64,000 nt of DNA, from positions 48,667 through 112,666 of the forward strand of contig NZ_JAIEUI010000024.1 in assembly GCF_022234545.1 (NCBI RefSeq). Direction: 5' to 3'. Made by a program: the position numbers and the translations under genes. Under the pieces are notes generated by a model, which searched no databases, was not told the DNA's origin, and worked only from the letters and a program-made list of their open reading frames with translations. Origin of the DNA: Paenibacillus piscarius (GTDB taxonomy: Bacteria; Bacillota; Bacilli; Paenibacillales; Paenibacillaceae). Numbering within the stretch: position 1 is the first letter of the stretch; each line of letters opens with the position of its first letter. Positions 7,494 to 16,042 of this stretch are shown piece by piece.

Positions 7494-8057
7494 ATGCCCA
7501 AGACCGACCGGAGAATCCGCAAATCGCAAGAAGCGATTAAGAAGGCATTAATTGAGCTGATGGCCGAGCGGGAATTCGATCAGATAACGCTACAGGACAT
7601 TTCCGACCAGGCGGATGTCAGCAGAAGAACCATCTATCTTCATTATATGGACAAATTCGATCTGCTCGACAAGCTTATCGAAGAACATATCAGCAATATC
7701 CGGGAAATCTGCGAGCGTACAGAAGATGATACCGGGTACGCCGAGATGGGTCTTAAGTGGTTTGAATATTTCAGAGAGCATACCTTATTCTTCTCGGCTC
7801 TGCTGGGGAGTAAGGGCAGCCCGTTCTTCCGCCAGCGCTTCCTGGAATTTTTTCTTGGAGAACTGGAGAAGGATAACAGTATATCCGGCAAAGGGAAAGC
7901 GGAGCAGCCCAAAGGGTTGAACGTCGAGATCCAGTTTCTGGGCTCCGCTATAGTAGGGGTGGTAGAATGGTGGTTCAGAAACGGCCGGCCGCTTCCTCCT
8001 GAGGTCATGGCACAGCGGGTTGGGGCCTTGCTGGAGAGAAATCTCGGTACATTGTGA
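7494..8057 (+). CDS. TetR/AcrR-family transcriptional regulator
   Basis: A 187-aa one-component regulator. The N-terminal HTH (about residues 8-55) shows the TetR pattern: TLQDISDQADVSRRTIYLHYMDKFDLLDKLI. The C-terminal ligand domain (about 60-187) resembles the Bacillus type in which EHTLFFSALLG is followed by a C-terminal helix containing WWFRNGR. It faces the SDR gene across a 203-bp intergenic region, so repression of that gene is the simplest hypothesis. The ligand is unknown. Confidence 0.88.
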   Translation: MPKTDRRIRKSQEAIKKALIELMAEREFDQITLQDISDQADVSRRTIYLHYMDKFDLLDKLIEEHISNIREICERTEDDTGYAEMGLKWFEYFREHTLFFSALLGSKGSPFFRQRFLEFFLGELEKDNSISGKGKAEQPKGLNVEIQFLGSAIVGVVEWWFRNGRPLPPEVMAQRVGALLERNLGTL

Positions 8058-8118
8058 TACAAAACGGCGAGAACCTTCGTCTTTCTTATAGCTGCAGCGG
8101 ATAAGGAGGATTTACCTG

Positions 8119-8634
8119 ATGACTATTCCGGAATCAGACCAATTTAAATTGATATTTTATGAGCATTACCCAAGTGTACGCCGCAAGCTGGCGGCACTGG
8201 TGAGAGATGAGAGTGCGGCCGATGATCTGGCGCAGGAGGTCTTTCTCAGACTGTACCGCAATCCGCCGGATGATCCTGCGGCCCTTGGCGCCTGGCTGCA
8301 CCGGGTGCTTACGCGGATTGGGTACGATTATTTGAACAAAAGAGTGAGAGAGCAGCGCCTGATCAATAAGCAGGAGCTGATGTATGATCCGAAGGCGGCT
8401 GCTCCTACCGGGGAAGAAGTTGTGCTGAGCAAGCTCGATCAGGAGGATGTGCGGAGCTGGCTGGAGGATCTGCCTGAACGGGACCGGCAGGCGCTCTTAT
8501 TGAAGTACTCGGGCTACAGCTACGCTGAGATCGCAGGCGAGCTGGGCGTGAAGCCGCCGGTGGTCGGAACACTCTTAAGCCGGGCAACAGCCAAACTGAA
8601 ACACCATGCGGTGAAATCGATTCCGCAAGAATAA
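8119..8634 (+). CDS. ECF-type RNA polymerase sigma factor (SigY-operon-like)
   Basis: A 171-aa group IV sigma factor. Region 2 (about 10-75) has the -10 recognition helix pattern DDLAQEVFLRLYRNP. Region 4 (about 110-165) has LPERDRQALLLKYSGYSYAEIAGELGVKPPVVGT, the helix-turn-helix for the -35 element. It has no extra domains. AAGGAGG precedes the ATG. The next gene encodes a single-pass membrane protein and then an ABC exporter pair, an arrangement like the Bacillus subtilis sigY-yxl operon, so it is probably an envelope-stress or antibiotic-responsive sigma factor held by its membrane partner. Confidence 0.92.
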   Translation: MTIPESDQFKLIFYEHYPSVRRKLAALVRDESAADDLAQEVFLRLYRNPPDDPAALGAWLHRVLTRIGYDYLNKRVREQRLINKQELMYDPKAAAPTGEEVVLSKLDQEDVRSWLEDLPERDRQALLLKYSGYSYAEIAGELGVKPPVVGTLLSRATAKLKHHAVKSIPQE

Positions 8635-8657
8635 AGAGATCCGGGAGGAAAGATACC

Positions 8658-9776
8658 ATGAATAGAGACAACGGAAGTTCCCGGCCCTTGGGCACGGACG
8701 AAGCCTGGGCTAAATTACAGGAGAAGCTTGGAGCAGAGCCGGTCAATCCGGTATGGGCATCATGGGGCAAGCAGGAGACGGCTTCGGCAGCATCTACGGA
8801 TGGTAATCAACTGACGGGAACAGTGGCAGGAAGCGAAGCGCTCACGCCATCTGCAGCTGAATACCAGGCGGCAGAACCGGTTCAGCCGCCAAGCACTGGC
8901 CGCAAGCCGCGCAGACCTCTGATGAGCCGCAGCCGCAAATGGGTTGCAGCAGCAGCAGGTGTAGCCGTCTTCGCCGCCATTCTGGCGACTCCGGTGGGGA
9001 ATACAGCGATGGCAGCTCTGCTGAACCAGTTCAAGATGCAGGAGGCTGCAGTTGTGTATGAGAACGACCTGCGCAGTATGTTCTATCAGATCGCAGAGGA
9101 TGGCAATATTACGAAGTCGCTTGAAACCTTCGGCGATATCTCGATTACAAACGGCGAGATAAAGGGCGGTGTGCCCGTGAAGGATATTCAAAGAATAATG
9201 GGGTATGAGCCGTTGAAGGGTACGGTGGTGGGAGATCTGAAGTACGCCCAGGTTACCGGAACCCATGATATTACACTCAAGCTGAAGGTAGACGAGGTGA
9301 ACCGGGCGCTCAAGCGTATGGGCTCTGACAAGCTGCTGCCGGAATCTGTGGATGGCAAGCCGATCACGCTCCACATCCCCGAGACAGTTAGTTATGACCT
9401 GTCCAGCGGTCAGCACTGGGCCAGCCTCTCACAGATGAATACCCCTGTGGTTACAGTAGATCCTTCTGTGAATCTTGACGAGGCGGTTGATGCGGTTGTC
9501 AACTTCCCGCTGATTCCTGATGAGCTGAGAAGCAGCCTGCAGAAGAGCCGGATCTTGTCGGGCGACCTGCCGATGCCGCTCATTAAGGGCAATCTTGATG
9601 AACAGATTACGGTTGCCGGTACGCCGGTTATTCTGAGCGAAGTAAGATTCGCCAGCGGCAGCAACTACACAGCAGTCTGGGTGAAGAACGGGCAGGTTAT
9701 GCAGCTGAGCGGCGGGGATGTCTACCCTGACCGGGAGCAATTCCTGCAGAAGGTACAGGAGTTGATTGCACCATGA
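8658..9776 (+). CDS. Single-pass membrane protein, probable anti-sigma partner
   Basis: 372 aa. A cytoplasmic N-terminal part (about 1-90) has a short helix (DEAWAKLQEKLG) followed by a low-complexity stretch. One transmembrane helix at about 95-118 (WVAAAAGVAVFAAILATPVG) is followed by an extracytoplasmic domain of about 250 aa without cysteines. Start is 23 bp after the sigma factor stop, with GGGAGGAAA before it, and it overlaps the ABC ATPase by ATGA. The topology and position fit a transmembrane anti-sigma or sensor protein, but I see no zinc-binding anti-sigma motif, so the role is inferred from context. Confidence 0.72.
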   Translation: MNRDNGSSRPLGTDEAWAKLQEKLGAEPVNPVWASWGKQETASAASTDGNQLTGTVAGSEALTPSAAEYQAAEPVQPPSTGRKPRRPLMSRSRKWVAAAAGVAVFAAILATPVGNTAMAALLNQFKMQEAAVVYENDLRSMFYQIAEDGNITKSLETFGDISITNGEIKGGVPVKDIQRIMGYEPLKGTVVGDLKYAQVTGTHDITLKLKVDEVNRALKRMGSDKLLPESVDGKPITLHIPETVSYDLSSGQHWASLSQMNTPVVTVDPSVNLDEAVDAVVNFPLIPDELRSSLQKSRILSGDLPMPLIKGNLDEQITVAGTPVILSEVRFASGSNYTAVWVKNGQVMQLSGGDVYPDREQFLQKVQELIAP

Positions 9777-10756
9777 GCAGCATCCCTGCGATTGATGCGA
9801 ACGGACTGACCAAGATATATTCTAATGGCCGCGGCTGCCGGGACGTTACGCTCACTGTGGGGAAAGGGGAAGCCTTCGGCTTCCTCGGCCCCAATGGCGC
9901 CGGCAAGAGCACCTTCGTCAAGATGCTGGTTGGACTCCTCTCGCCGACGGACGGCCAAGCTTCCATTCTGGGGCATCCGCTGGGCTCGCTTGAGGCCAAA
10001 ATGAAGATCGGCTATCTGCCGGAGCTGTACCGCTATCAGGAATGGCTGACCGGTGAAGAGGTGGTCAGGCTGCATGCCAAGCTATGCCGGATTCCGAAGG
10101 CGGACGCGGACCGGAGAATTCCGCAGCTGCTTACTGAAGTGGGCATCGGACAACGCGGGAAGGACCGCGTTAAGCATTATTCCAAAGGAATGCAGCAGCG
10201 GCTGGGTCTGGCCTGTGCGCTGGTCAACGAGCCGGAGGTTCTTTTCCTGGATGAGCCGTCCTCAGCACTTGATCCGATCGGGAGAATGGAAGTGCGGAGA
10301 ATTCTGCAGCGGCTTAAGGAGAGAGGAATCACCATTTTTCTCAACTCTCATCTGCTTGAGGATGTTGAAGTGCTGTGCGACCGGATGGCCCTTCTGAATG
10401 GCGGGGCGGTCCTGCGGCACGGCAGCGTAGCGGAGATGCTCAGCAAGCAGACAACCTGGAGGTTCAAAGTGGGCGGATACACGCCTTTTTTGCTGTCCTG
10501 GTTAAATGAGCATACAGGGTTATCCGTCCGCCAATCGGCGGCCGCAGGCAACCGGGCAGGTGGAGAGCCTGCGCCGGATGACAGTATCGTGTGGCTGGAG
10601 GCAGAGCTGGACCACGAAGAACAGGCAGGCTGGCTGAATGGGCTGATCGTCGAACAGGGAATGACACTGTATGAGGTGATCCGCCAGACACAGCGGCTGG
10701 AGGGCTGGTTCATGGATGCAGTATCCGGGCTGAATCACAGGGGGGAGAAGGAATGA
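9773..10756 (+). CDS. ABC transporter ATP-binding protein (YxlF/NosF-like)
   Basis: ATPase of an ABC-2 type exporter, 327 aa. Walker A GPNGAGKST (about residues 39-47), Q-loop equivalent in GYLPELYRYQ, signature YSKGMQQRLG, Walker B VLFLDEPSSALDP and the switch His in NSHLLEDV are all present. The final 100 aa resemble the regulatory tail seen in this subfamily. It is translationally coupled on both sides by ATGA overlaps with the anti-sigma-like gene and the permease, so the pair is made together with the sigma regulon core. The substrate is unknown; in the SigY operon the equivalent is YxlF. Confidence 0.9.
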   Translation: MSSIPAIDANGLTKIYSNGRGCRDVTLTVGKGEAFGFLGPNGAGKSTFVKMLVGLLSPTDGQASILGHPLGSLEAKMKIGYLPELYRYQEWLTGEEVVRLHAKLCRIPKADADRRIPQLLTEVGIGQRGKDRVKHYSKGMQQRLGLACALVNEPEVLFLDEPSSALDPIGRMEVRRILQRLKERGITIFLNSHLLEDVEVLCDRMALLNGGAVLRHGSVAEMLSKQTTWRFKVGGYTPFLLSWLNEHTGLSVRQSAAAGNRAGGEPAPDDSIVWLEAELDHEEQAGWLNGLIVEQGMTLYEVIRQTQRLEGWFMDAVSGLNHRGEKE

Positions 10757-11634
10757 CAACTATACTAGCAATGACCTGGAAGGAAATGCTGCGCAAAAAA
10801 GTAATGCTGCTGACCTTGCTGCTGACTATAGTGTTCCTGATTGCCTTCTGGTTCGTAGCGGACACCATCGCAATGAACGACCCTGGGCCGGGTACGCTGG
10901 CTAACGACAATGGGTTGTTTATTCAGTACATGAACGGAGCGTTCATCTTAAGTCTGGGCTTCTTCTTCGGTGCTTTCGTCATCGCCTTCCTGGCAATCTT
11001 CAGCTCCTTCTCGGTCATTGCCGGAGAAGCGGAGCAAGGAGTCATGCAGGCACTCCTGCCCCGGCCGCTGCCGCGCTGGAAGTGGTATCTCGGACGCTGG
11101 CTGGGCTTCGTTACGCTTGGGATCTTCTATGCCTTTATCCTGTTTACAGCCATTCTGCTGATTACAAGCGCGCATGCAAATGTTCCAAGAGATGTCTGGG
11201 TGCTGGCAAGGTCATTTCTGCTGTTTGGTTCCGTGGTCCCGTTGCTGATTTCTGTGTCTATGCTGGGCTCAGGTATATTCTCCGCTCTCGGAAACGGTGT
11301 GTTCATGACGATGCTTTATGGTGCCGGGTTTCTGGGGGGGATGATCGATAAGATCGCCGGGTCATTGCGGCTGGAGGCTGATGCTCTTAAGGTACTGCAG
11401 AATCTGACCGGAATGATATCCATGCTGATGCCGGCGGATACACTCCAGCGCAGAATGACCGTTGAGCTGTTCAGCCTGAAGGATCTGAATGGGTTCGTAT
11501 CGCTGAACAACGGGCCGCTCAGTCTGCTGAATATCAGTTCTTTTCCGTCCAATGCCTTTATTCTGTATGCAGCGGGCTACACCGTGCTTGTATTCGCCCT
11601 TGGACTTCTGCTATTCCAGCGTAAAGATCTGTAG
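10753..11634 (+). CDS. ABC-2 type transporter permease (NosY/YxlG-like)
   Basis: Integral membrane protein of 293 aa with six predicted hydrophobic segments (for example MLLTLLLTIVFLIAFWFV, FILSLGFFFGAFVIAFLAIF, LGFVTLGIFYAFILFTAILL, and the C-terminal ILYAAGYTVLVFALGLLLF). The EAEQGVMQALLPRPLPRWKWYLGRWLG stretch is the conserved cytoplasmic coupling segment of NosY-type permeases. It overlaps the ATPase gene by ATGA and is the last gene of the sigma operon. It probably exports, or protects against, an envelope-active compound. A stem-loop follows at 11660. Confidence 0.88.
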   Translation: MTTILAMTWKEMLRKKVMLLTLLLTIVFLIAFWFVADTIAMNDPGPGTLANDNGLFIQYMNGAFILSLGFFFGAFVIAFLAIFSSFSVIAGEAEQGVMQALLPRPLPRWKWYLGRWLGFVTLGIFYAFILFTAILLITSAHANVPRDVWVLARSFLLFGSVVPLLISVSMLGSGIFSALGNGVFMTMLYGAGFLGGMIDKIAGSLRLEADALKVLQNLTGMISMLMPADTLQRRMTVELFSLKDLNGFVSLNNGPLSLLNISSFPSNAFILYAAGYTVLVFALGLLLFQRKDL

Positions 11635-11659
11635 AATGCATTCAATTGCCGTAAAATCA

Positions 11660-11709
11660 AAGCAGCGCCCCCAAAATCTCCTTGCTAAGGAGCTTCAAGG
11701 GCGCTGCTT
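11660..11709. terminator. Shared stem-loop between convergent genes
   Basis: AAGCAGCGCCC (11660-11670) pairs perfectly with GGGCGCTGCTT (11699-11709), with an inner CTCCT/AGGAG pair. The T-rich flank is on the minus-strand side, so it serves hxlR best and may also stop the ABC operon. Confidence 0.7.
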
Positions 11710-11726
11710 CGTGTGCAGAGCGGCAC

Positions 11727-12053
11727 TCATTTGGTCGCGCCGATCTCGATCCATTCCGTGGACCAGTTGCTGATCTCGCCTAGAATGGGGGCTAGTGCTG
11801 TACCTTTCTTAGTCAGCGAGTACTCAATCCGTACAGGAATCTCAGGATATACTGTGCGCTGTATAATGCCTTCGTTCTCCATTTCCTTGAGCCGGTCGGA
11901 TAATACCTTGCCGCTTAAATTGGACAAGCAATGCTCAATTTCCCCGAACCGCCGGGGCCCATCCATCAGGACGAAAACTATAAGCGCGACCCACCGTTTG
12001 CTGAGCACATCCACTGCCTTCTCAAAGCGGGGACACATCTCGAATTCATTCAT
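11727..12053 (-). CDS. HxlR-family transcriptional regulator
   Basis: A 108-aa winged-helix regulator of the HxlR/YodB type: CPRFEKAVDVLSKRWVALIVFVL at the N-terminus, the recognition helix in LSGKVLSDRLKEMENEGIIQR, and the wing in RIEYSLTKKGTAL. A single Cys (position 6 from the chosen start) sits just before helix 1, where YodB- and HxlR-like proteins carry their redox or electrophile-sensing Cys. The start at 12053 is chosen for its GAGGTGATC binding site; an upstream ATG at 12074 is less well placed. It is divergent from ribA across 174 bp that hold two similar operator-like sites, suggesting control of both genes. Confidence 0.88.
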   Translation of the reverse strand: MNEFEMCPRFEKAVDVLSKRWVALIVFVLMDGPRRFGEIEHCLSNLSGKVLSDRLKEMENEGIIQRTVYPEIPVRIEYSLTKKGTALAPILGEISNWSTEWIEIGATK

Positions 12054-12083
12054 TAGGATCACCTCGACATTCATTATATCATA

Positions 12084-12099
12084 AACTTACAATAAGTAA
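12084..12099. promoter_or_regulatory. Candidate HxlR operator, site 1 (hxlR side)
   Basis: Contains the palindrome ACTTA-CAA-TAAGT (12085-12097). It lies just upstream of a perfect minus-strand TATAAT (12078-12073), the probable -10 box of hxlR. Confidence 0.5.
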
Positions 12100-12127
12100 T
12101 TATAAATATTTAAATATATGTTATAAC

Positions 12128-12156
12128 TTGACGAAGTTATATTACAATGATAAACT
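12128..12156 (+). promoter_or_regulatory. Sigma-A promoter of ribA
   Basis: TTGACG (12128-12133), a 17-bp spacer and TAAACT (12151-12156). The second operator-like repeat begins at the next base. Confidence 0.6.
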
Positions 12157-12172
12157 AACTTACAAATAGTTA
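12157..12172. promoter_or_regulatory. Candidate HxlR operator, site 2 (ribA side)
   Basis: AACTTACAAATAGTTA shares its first nine bases with site 1 and is itself an AACT-N7-AGTT palindrome. It covers the expected ribA transcription start, a position suited to repression. Confidence 0.5.
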
Positions 12173-12227
12173 CTGAAGTCAAACGATAATTAAACGATGT
12201 GATCAAAACTTTTAGGACGGTGCTATC

Positions 12228-13010
12228 ATGACAAAACCAGATATCCTTACTATATTGCAGAACAAAATCCAGCACATCTCCATGGACAACTCCACGAACA
12301 TCCTGGTCGGACCGATTAAGCTGCCTGTTAATCTGGACGGAGAGACGGTTACCTTCCAGTGGTACAGCTGGTTCAAGGTGACGGATGATGAACTCCGTCA
12401 GGCTGAGGGCACGGCAGCGACAGAGCTGCTCATTTCGCGCCTGTCATCGATGAGCCTTGCAGATGGACAACAGTCGAGTGTGCTCGTATACGGTGATTTC
12501 GAGCATTCCGAGGATGCGCTGATCCGGATGCACAGCATCTGCCATACCGGAGATATCTTCGGCAGCAAGCGCTGCGATTGCGGCTTCCAGCTGCACCAGT
12601 CGATGAAGATGATTGCACAGCATGGCGCCGGGGCACTCTTCTATCTCGCCAATCATGAAGGCAGAGGCATTGGCCTGTTCAGCAAGGCGATGGCTTACCT
12701 GCTTCAGGAAGAGGGATATGATACGGTGGAGGCCAATCTGGAGCTGGGCTTTGCCGATGATTCCAGAGATTACAGCGACGCGATCAGCGTGCTGCAGCGC
12801 CTGCGCAGCAAGCCGGTTACCCTGATTACCAATAATCCGAAGAAGCTGGAGGCGCTCAGAGCTGCCGGAATGAACACGGTCAAGCGGGTGCCGCTGTGGG
12901 GCGATGTCTCGGTCTTCAATGAGAAGTACCTGCGGACGAAGGTTCTCCGTTCCGGGCATCTGGAGGCCGTGCCGGATGCAGACTATCTGGAAGGCCGGGT
13001 GGCCAAATAA
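12228..13010 (+). CDS. ribA: GTP cyclohydrolase II
   Basis: Catalyses the first step of riboflavin synthesis, opening GTP to 2,5-diamino-6-ribosylamino-4-pyrimidinone phosphate with release of formate and pyrophosphate. The zinc-binding cysteines are in HSICHTGDIFGSKRCDCG, the GTP-binding and catalytic segment in NHEGRGIGL, and the late conserved TNNPKKLEAL is also present. At 260 aa it is a stand-alone enzyme, without the DHBP synthase half found in Bacillus RibBA. It is not beside other rib genes and I see no FMN riboswitch in its leader; instead an HxlR regulator is divergent from it. It may therefore be a second, specially regulated copy, for example serving flavin supply under stress, or a GTP-derived natural product or cofactor. 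Confidence 0.93.
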   Translation: MTKPDILTILQNKIQHISMDNSTNILVGPIKLPVNLDGETVTFQWYSWFKVTDDELRQAEGTAATELLISRLSSMSLADGQQSSVLVYGDFEHSEDALIRMHSICHTGDIFGSKRCDCGFQLHQSMKMIAQHGAGALFYLANHEGRGIGLFSKAMAYLLQEEGYDTVEANLELGFADDSRDYSDAISVLQRLRSKPVTLITNNPKKLEALRAAGMNTVKRVPLWGDVSVFNEKYLRTKVLRSGHLEAVPDADYLEGRVAK

Positions 13011-13074
13011 GCTTGACGCATTACGGTGCTCCTGAACATGCAGGAAATAGGTAGTACTTTTGCATCCGTTCTAT

Positions 13075-13080
13075 TATAAT
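13075..13080 (+). promoter_or_regulatory. Probable -10 box of the ABC-2 triad
   Basis: A perfect TATAAT lies 40 bp before the ATPase start. No convincing -35 element is present at 16-18 bp. Confidence 0.4.
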
Positions 13081-13119
13081 GGGGTACTGAACCTAATTCT
13101 TAGCTTAGTGAGGTAACCT

Positions 13120-14175
13120 ATGAATGCTATTCAAGTGCAGGACTTGCGCAAGACCTTCAAAGTCCAAAAAAACCGCGAGGGCCTCAAAGGGGCCTTCGCT
13201 GATTTGTTTAAACGGCAATATTCCGAGGTGACCGCAGTGAAGGATATTTCCTTCACGATCCCGGAGGGCGAAATCTGCGGGTACATTGGCGAGAATGGAG
13301 CCGGTAAATCGACCACGATCAAGATGCTTACCGGAATTCTGGTGCCTACCGCCGGCAGCCTGTCGGTTGGCGGTTTCGTGCCGTATGAGGAGCGGGAGAA
13401 GTTCGTCCAGAACATCGGCGTCGTCTTCGGCCAGCGCAGCCAGCTCTGGTGGGATATTGGGGTCATTGAATCATTCCAGCTCCTGCGCAAGGTGTACCGT
13501 GTGCCTGAGCAGGAGTTCAAGAAGCGTCTGGATGAGCTGGTAGAACGTCTGGAGCTTCAGGAGCTGCTGAACCGCCCCGTGCGGAAGCTGAGCCTGGGCC
13601 AGCGGATGCGCTGTGAGCTGGTCGCTGCACTGCTGCATAATCCGTCCATTCTGTTCCTGGATGAGCCTACGATCGGTCTCGATATTGTCGTGAAATCGGA
13701 GATCCGCGAATTCCTGAAGGATATGAACCGGGAGCATGGCACCACCATTCTCTTGACCACCCATGACCTGCAGGACATTGAAGCGTTATGCTCCCGGGTC
13801 ATTATGCTGGATGACGGACGGATTATCTATGACGGGGGTCTGGAGGATCTGAAGCAGCGCTGGGGTACCGGACGCGAGGTGCAGTTCCAGTTCGGAACAG
13901 CTACGAAGCTCCAGCAGCTGATCGCCTGGACGGAAGGGATGCCGGTGACCTGGACCGCCGAGAACGAGCTGGGGGCCAAGGTCTGGATTCCGCTGGAGCT
14001 GAACGTATCGGATGTGCTGGGCCGCGTTGTAGGACAGGCCGATATTACCGATATCAAAATCATCGAGACCAACACGGACGACATCGTCCGCAGCATCTAC
14101 CAGTCGGGCTCGGCGGAGAAGCCGGAAGAGCGGATCGCTGCTCTGAGCGATGAGAAAGAGGAGCTCCATGTCTAA
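13120..14175 (+). CDS. ABC-2 transporter ATP-binding protein (COG4586-like)
   Basis: 351-aa ATPase with Walker A GENGAGKST (about residues 66-74), signature LSLGQRMRCE, Walker B ILFLDEPTIGLD and switch His in TTHDLQD. The extended N-terminus containing the FKVQKNREGLKGAFADLFKR segment is typical of the ATPase in ABC-2 triads with two different permeases. The C-terminal 100 aa form the usual regulatory extension. It overlaps the first permease gene by 8 bp. The substrate is unknown. Confidence 0.9.
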   Translation: MNAIQVQDLRKTFKVQKNREGLKGAFADLFKRQYSEVTAVKDISFTIPEGEICGYIGENGAGKSTTIKMLTGILVPTAGSLSVGGFVPYEEREKFVQNIGVVFGQRSQLWWDIGVIESFQLLRKVYRVPEQEFKKRLDELVERLELQELLNRPVRKLSLGQRMRCELVAALLHNPSILFLDEPTIGLDIVVKSEIREFLKDMNREHGTTILLTTHDLQDIEALCSRVIMLDDGRIIYDGGLEDLKQRWGTGREVQFQFGTATKLQQLIAWTEGMPVTWTAENELGAKVWIPLELNVSDVLGRVVGQADITDIKIIETNTDDIVRSIYQSGSAEKPEERIAALSDEKEELHV

Positions 14176-15040
14176 ACGGCTGGCAACGGCAGTACCTTCC
14201 TCCGGCGGAGGCTCCAGCGATGCCCCGAACAGCGGGTGGAGGCTGCTGCTGGGTGCTTACTTCGACTTCATCCGCATCCGGTTCCTGACGATGCTCGCGT
14301 ACCGCGTGAATTATTATTCGGGTATCCTGATCTATACGCTCAACATCGGAGTCAATTATTTCACCTGGCGGGCGATCTACGGGGACGGCCAGTCGCTGGG
14401 CGGCTTCACCGGAGCGCAAATGACGACATATGTTGCGGTCTCATGGATGGCGAGGGCCTTCTATTTCAATAACCTGGACCGGGAGATTTCTACGGATATC
14501 CGGGACGGCAGCATCGCGATCCAGTTCATCCGGCCTTATAATTATGTGCTGGTCAAAATGATGCAGGGTCTCGGCGAAGGCGTGTTCCGCTTCATGATGC
14601 TCATGATCCCGGGCATGGTGATTGCCATCCTGCTGTTTCCGGTGCAGCTGCCTGCCGAGCCTTCGGCCTGGGCGGGCTTCCTGGTCATGCTGTTCTTCAG
14701 CTTCCTGATCAGCTCGCAGATCAACATCATCACCGGCTTGTCCGCCTTCTTCGTGGAGAACAATGAGGGGATGATGCGCATGAAGCGTGTGGTCGTGGAC
14801 CTGTTCTCCGGCCTGATCGTGCCGATCACCCTGTTCCCGGACTGGCTGGCCACGGTGCTGAAGGTACTTCCCTTTCAAGCCATTACGTATCTGCCGGGCT
14901 CTGTATTTACAGGCCGGGTGCAGGGCGTAGGCATCTGGAATGTGCTGGGAATCCAGGTCATCTGGTTCCTGATCCTGCTGATTCCGATTGTCTGGCTATA
15001 TCACGCGTCGCGCCAGCGGCTGTTCGTGCAGGGGGGTTAA
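14168..15040 (+). CDS. ABC-2 transporter permease 1 (COG4587-like)
   Basis: Six-helix membrane protein of 290 aa. The start at 14168 is preferred over an in-frame ATG at 14150 because AAGAGGAG lies 5-12 bp before it. Recognisable segments are YFDFIRIRFLTMLAYRVNYYSG at the first helix, ISTDIRDGSIAIQFIRPYNY in the cytoplasmic coupling loop, and the hydrophobic AGFLVMLFFSFLISSQINIITGL. It sits between the ATPase and a second, related permease, with which it probably forms a heterodimeric channel. Confidence 0.87.
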   Translation: MSKRLATAVPSSGGGSSDAPNSGWRLLLGAYFDFIRIRFLTMLAYRVNYYSGILIYTLNIGVNYFTWRAIYGDGQSLGGFTGAQMTTYVAVSWMARAFYFNNLDREISTDIRDGSIAIQFIRPYNYVLVKMMQGLGEGVFRFMMLMIPGMVIAILLFPVQLPAEPSAWAGFLVMLFFSFLISSQINIITGLSAFFVENNEGMMRMKRVVVDLFSGLIVPITLFPDWLATVLKVLPFQAITYLPGSVFTGRVQGVGIWNVLGIQVIWFLILLIPIVWLYHASRQRLFVQGG

Positions 15041-15047
15041 GCGAAGC

Positions 15048-15833
15048 ATGTATTACCTGGGCTTGTTAATAGAATATCTGAAGAATTATATGAAAACACG
15101 GCTGACCTACCGCGCGGATTTCTGGGTTGAAGTTATCTCTGATCTGCTGTTCCAGGCCACGAACTTTATTTTCATTCTGGTCATCTTCATGCACACGGAC
15201 AGCCTGGGCGGCTGGAATCAGAACGAAGTCGTCTTCGTCTACGGCTTCTTCATGGTGCCGTTCGGTGTGTTCAGCTGCTTCGTTAATATGTGGGGCTTCA
15301 GCGAGCGCTATATCGTCAAAGGCGAGATGGACCGCATCCTGACCCGGCCGGCGCATAATCTGTTCCAGATCTTCCTGGAGAATGTGGACCCGCCTTCACT
15401 GTTCGGCTCTGTCATTGGGCTGATTGTCATGGCGATCAGCGGCAGCAATCTGGGCCTGCCGTTTGAATGGTGGACCGTGCCGATGCTGATTCTGCTGACG
15501 CTCAGTGCGGTGGCCATCTACACAGGCATCTATACGACACTAACCTCGTTGTCGTTCTATTCGGATGCGCCGACCGGCATTCTGCCGCTCATGTACAACA
15601 TTCAGACGTATGGGCGTTATCCGGTGACCATCTACAACCGGGCGATTCAGGTGCTGCTGACCTGGATCATTCCGTTTGCTTTTGTCGGCATCTATCCGGC
15701 CGCCTTGTTCCTGCACCGCGATGAGATGAGAACCATGGCGCTGCTGACCCCGGTAGTGGGCGCGGTCTTCCTCAGCATCGGCCTGATGGCCTGGAGCTAT
15801 GGCGTGAAGCGGTATAAGGGTGCCGGTTCATAA
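15048..15833 (+). CDS. ABC-2 transporter permease 2 (COG3694-like)
   Basis: 261-aa membrane protein starting at the ATG at 15048 (a G-rich binding site precedes it; the longer in-frame reading overlaps the previous gene). It carries six hydrophobic segments and the coupling segment RYIVKGEMDRILTRPAHNLFQIFLE, closely parallel to permease 1. The two permeases and the ATPase form a complete exporter; the operon ends at a hairpin near 15894. Confidence 0.87.
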   Translation: MYYLGLLIEYLKNYMKTRLTYRADFWVEVISDLLFQATNFIFILVIFMHTDSLGGWNQNEVVFVYGFFMVPFGVFSCFVNMWGFSERYIVKGEMDRILTRPAHNLFQIFLENVDPPSLFGSVIGLIVMAISGSNLGLPFEWWTVPMLILLTLSAVAIYTGIYTTLTSLSFYSDAPTGILPLMYNIQTYGRYPVTIYNRAIQVLLTWIIPFAFVGIYPAALFLHRDEMRTMALLTPVVGAVFLSIGLMAWSYGVKRYKGAGS

Positions 15834-15893
15834 GGCGTATTGTGGTATAGAGGAGAGAAGCAAGAAATAATAGGGTTGTCCCGCAGCTTGGTA

Positions 15894-15918
15894 ACAGGGC
15901 TGCAGGGCAGCCCTGTTT
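15894..15918 (+). terminator. Hairpin after the ABC-2 triad
   Basis: ACAGGGCTGC-AGG-GCAGCCCTGT is a perfect 10-bp stem, but only a short T tract follows. Confidence 0.55.
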
Positions 15919-16042
15919 GTATTGCATCATTTCAAGTGAAATGTGCTATTAGGAAGCTCGGAAATTACTATCTGCCTGTATTTTGAAAGCGCATAATGAA
16001 GATAGAAGATTCAGTGAACTATAAGGGAAAGAAGGGCGAGGC

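Noticed and set aside
8760..9416. 218-codon minus-strand frame opposite the anti-sigma-like gene
   Set aside because: No domain and no ribosome site, and it lies within an operon whose coupled starts are convincing.
13011..13119. Riboswitch or conserved leader between ribA and the ABC-2 triad
   Set aside because: Only a TATAAT box and a ribosome site are evident; no conserved riboswitch core can be recognised. An FMN riboswitch before ribA is also absent.
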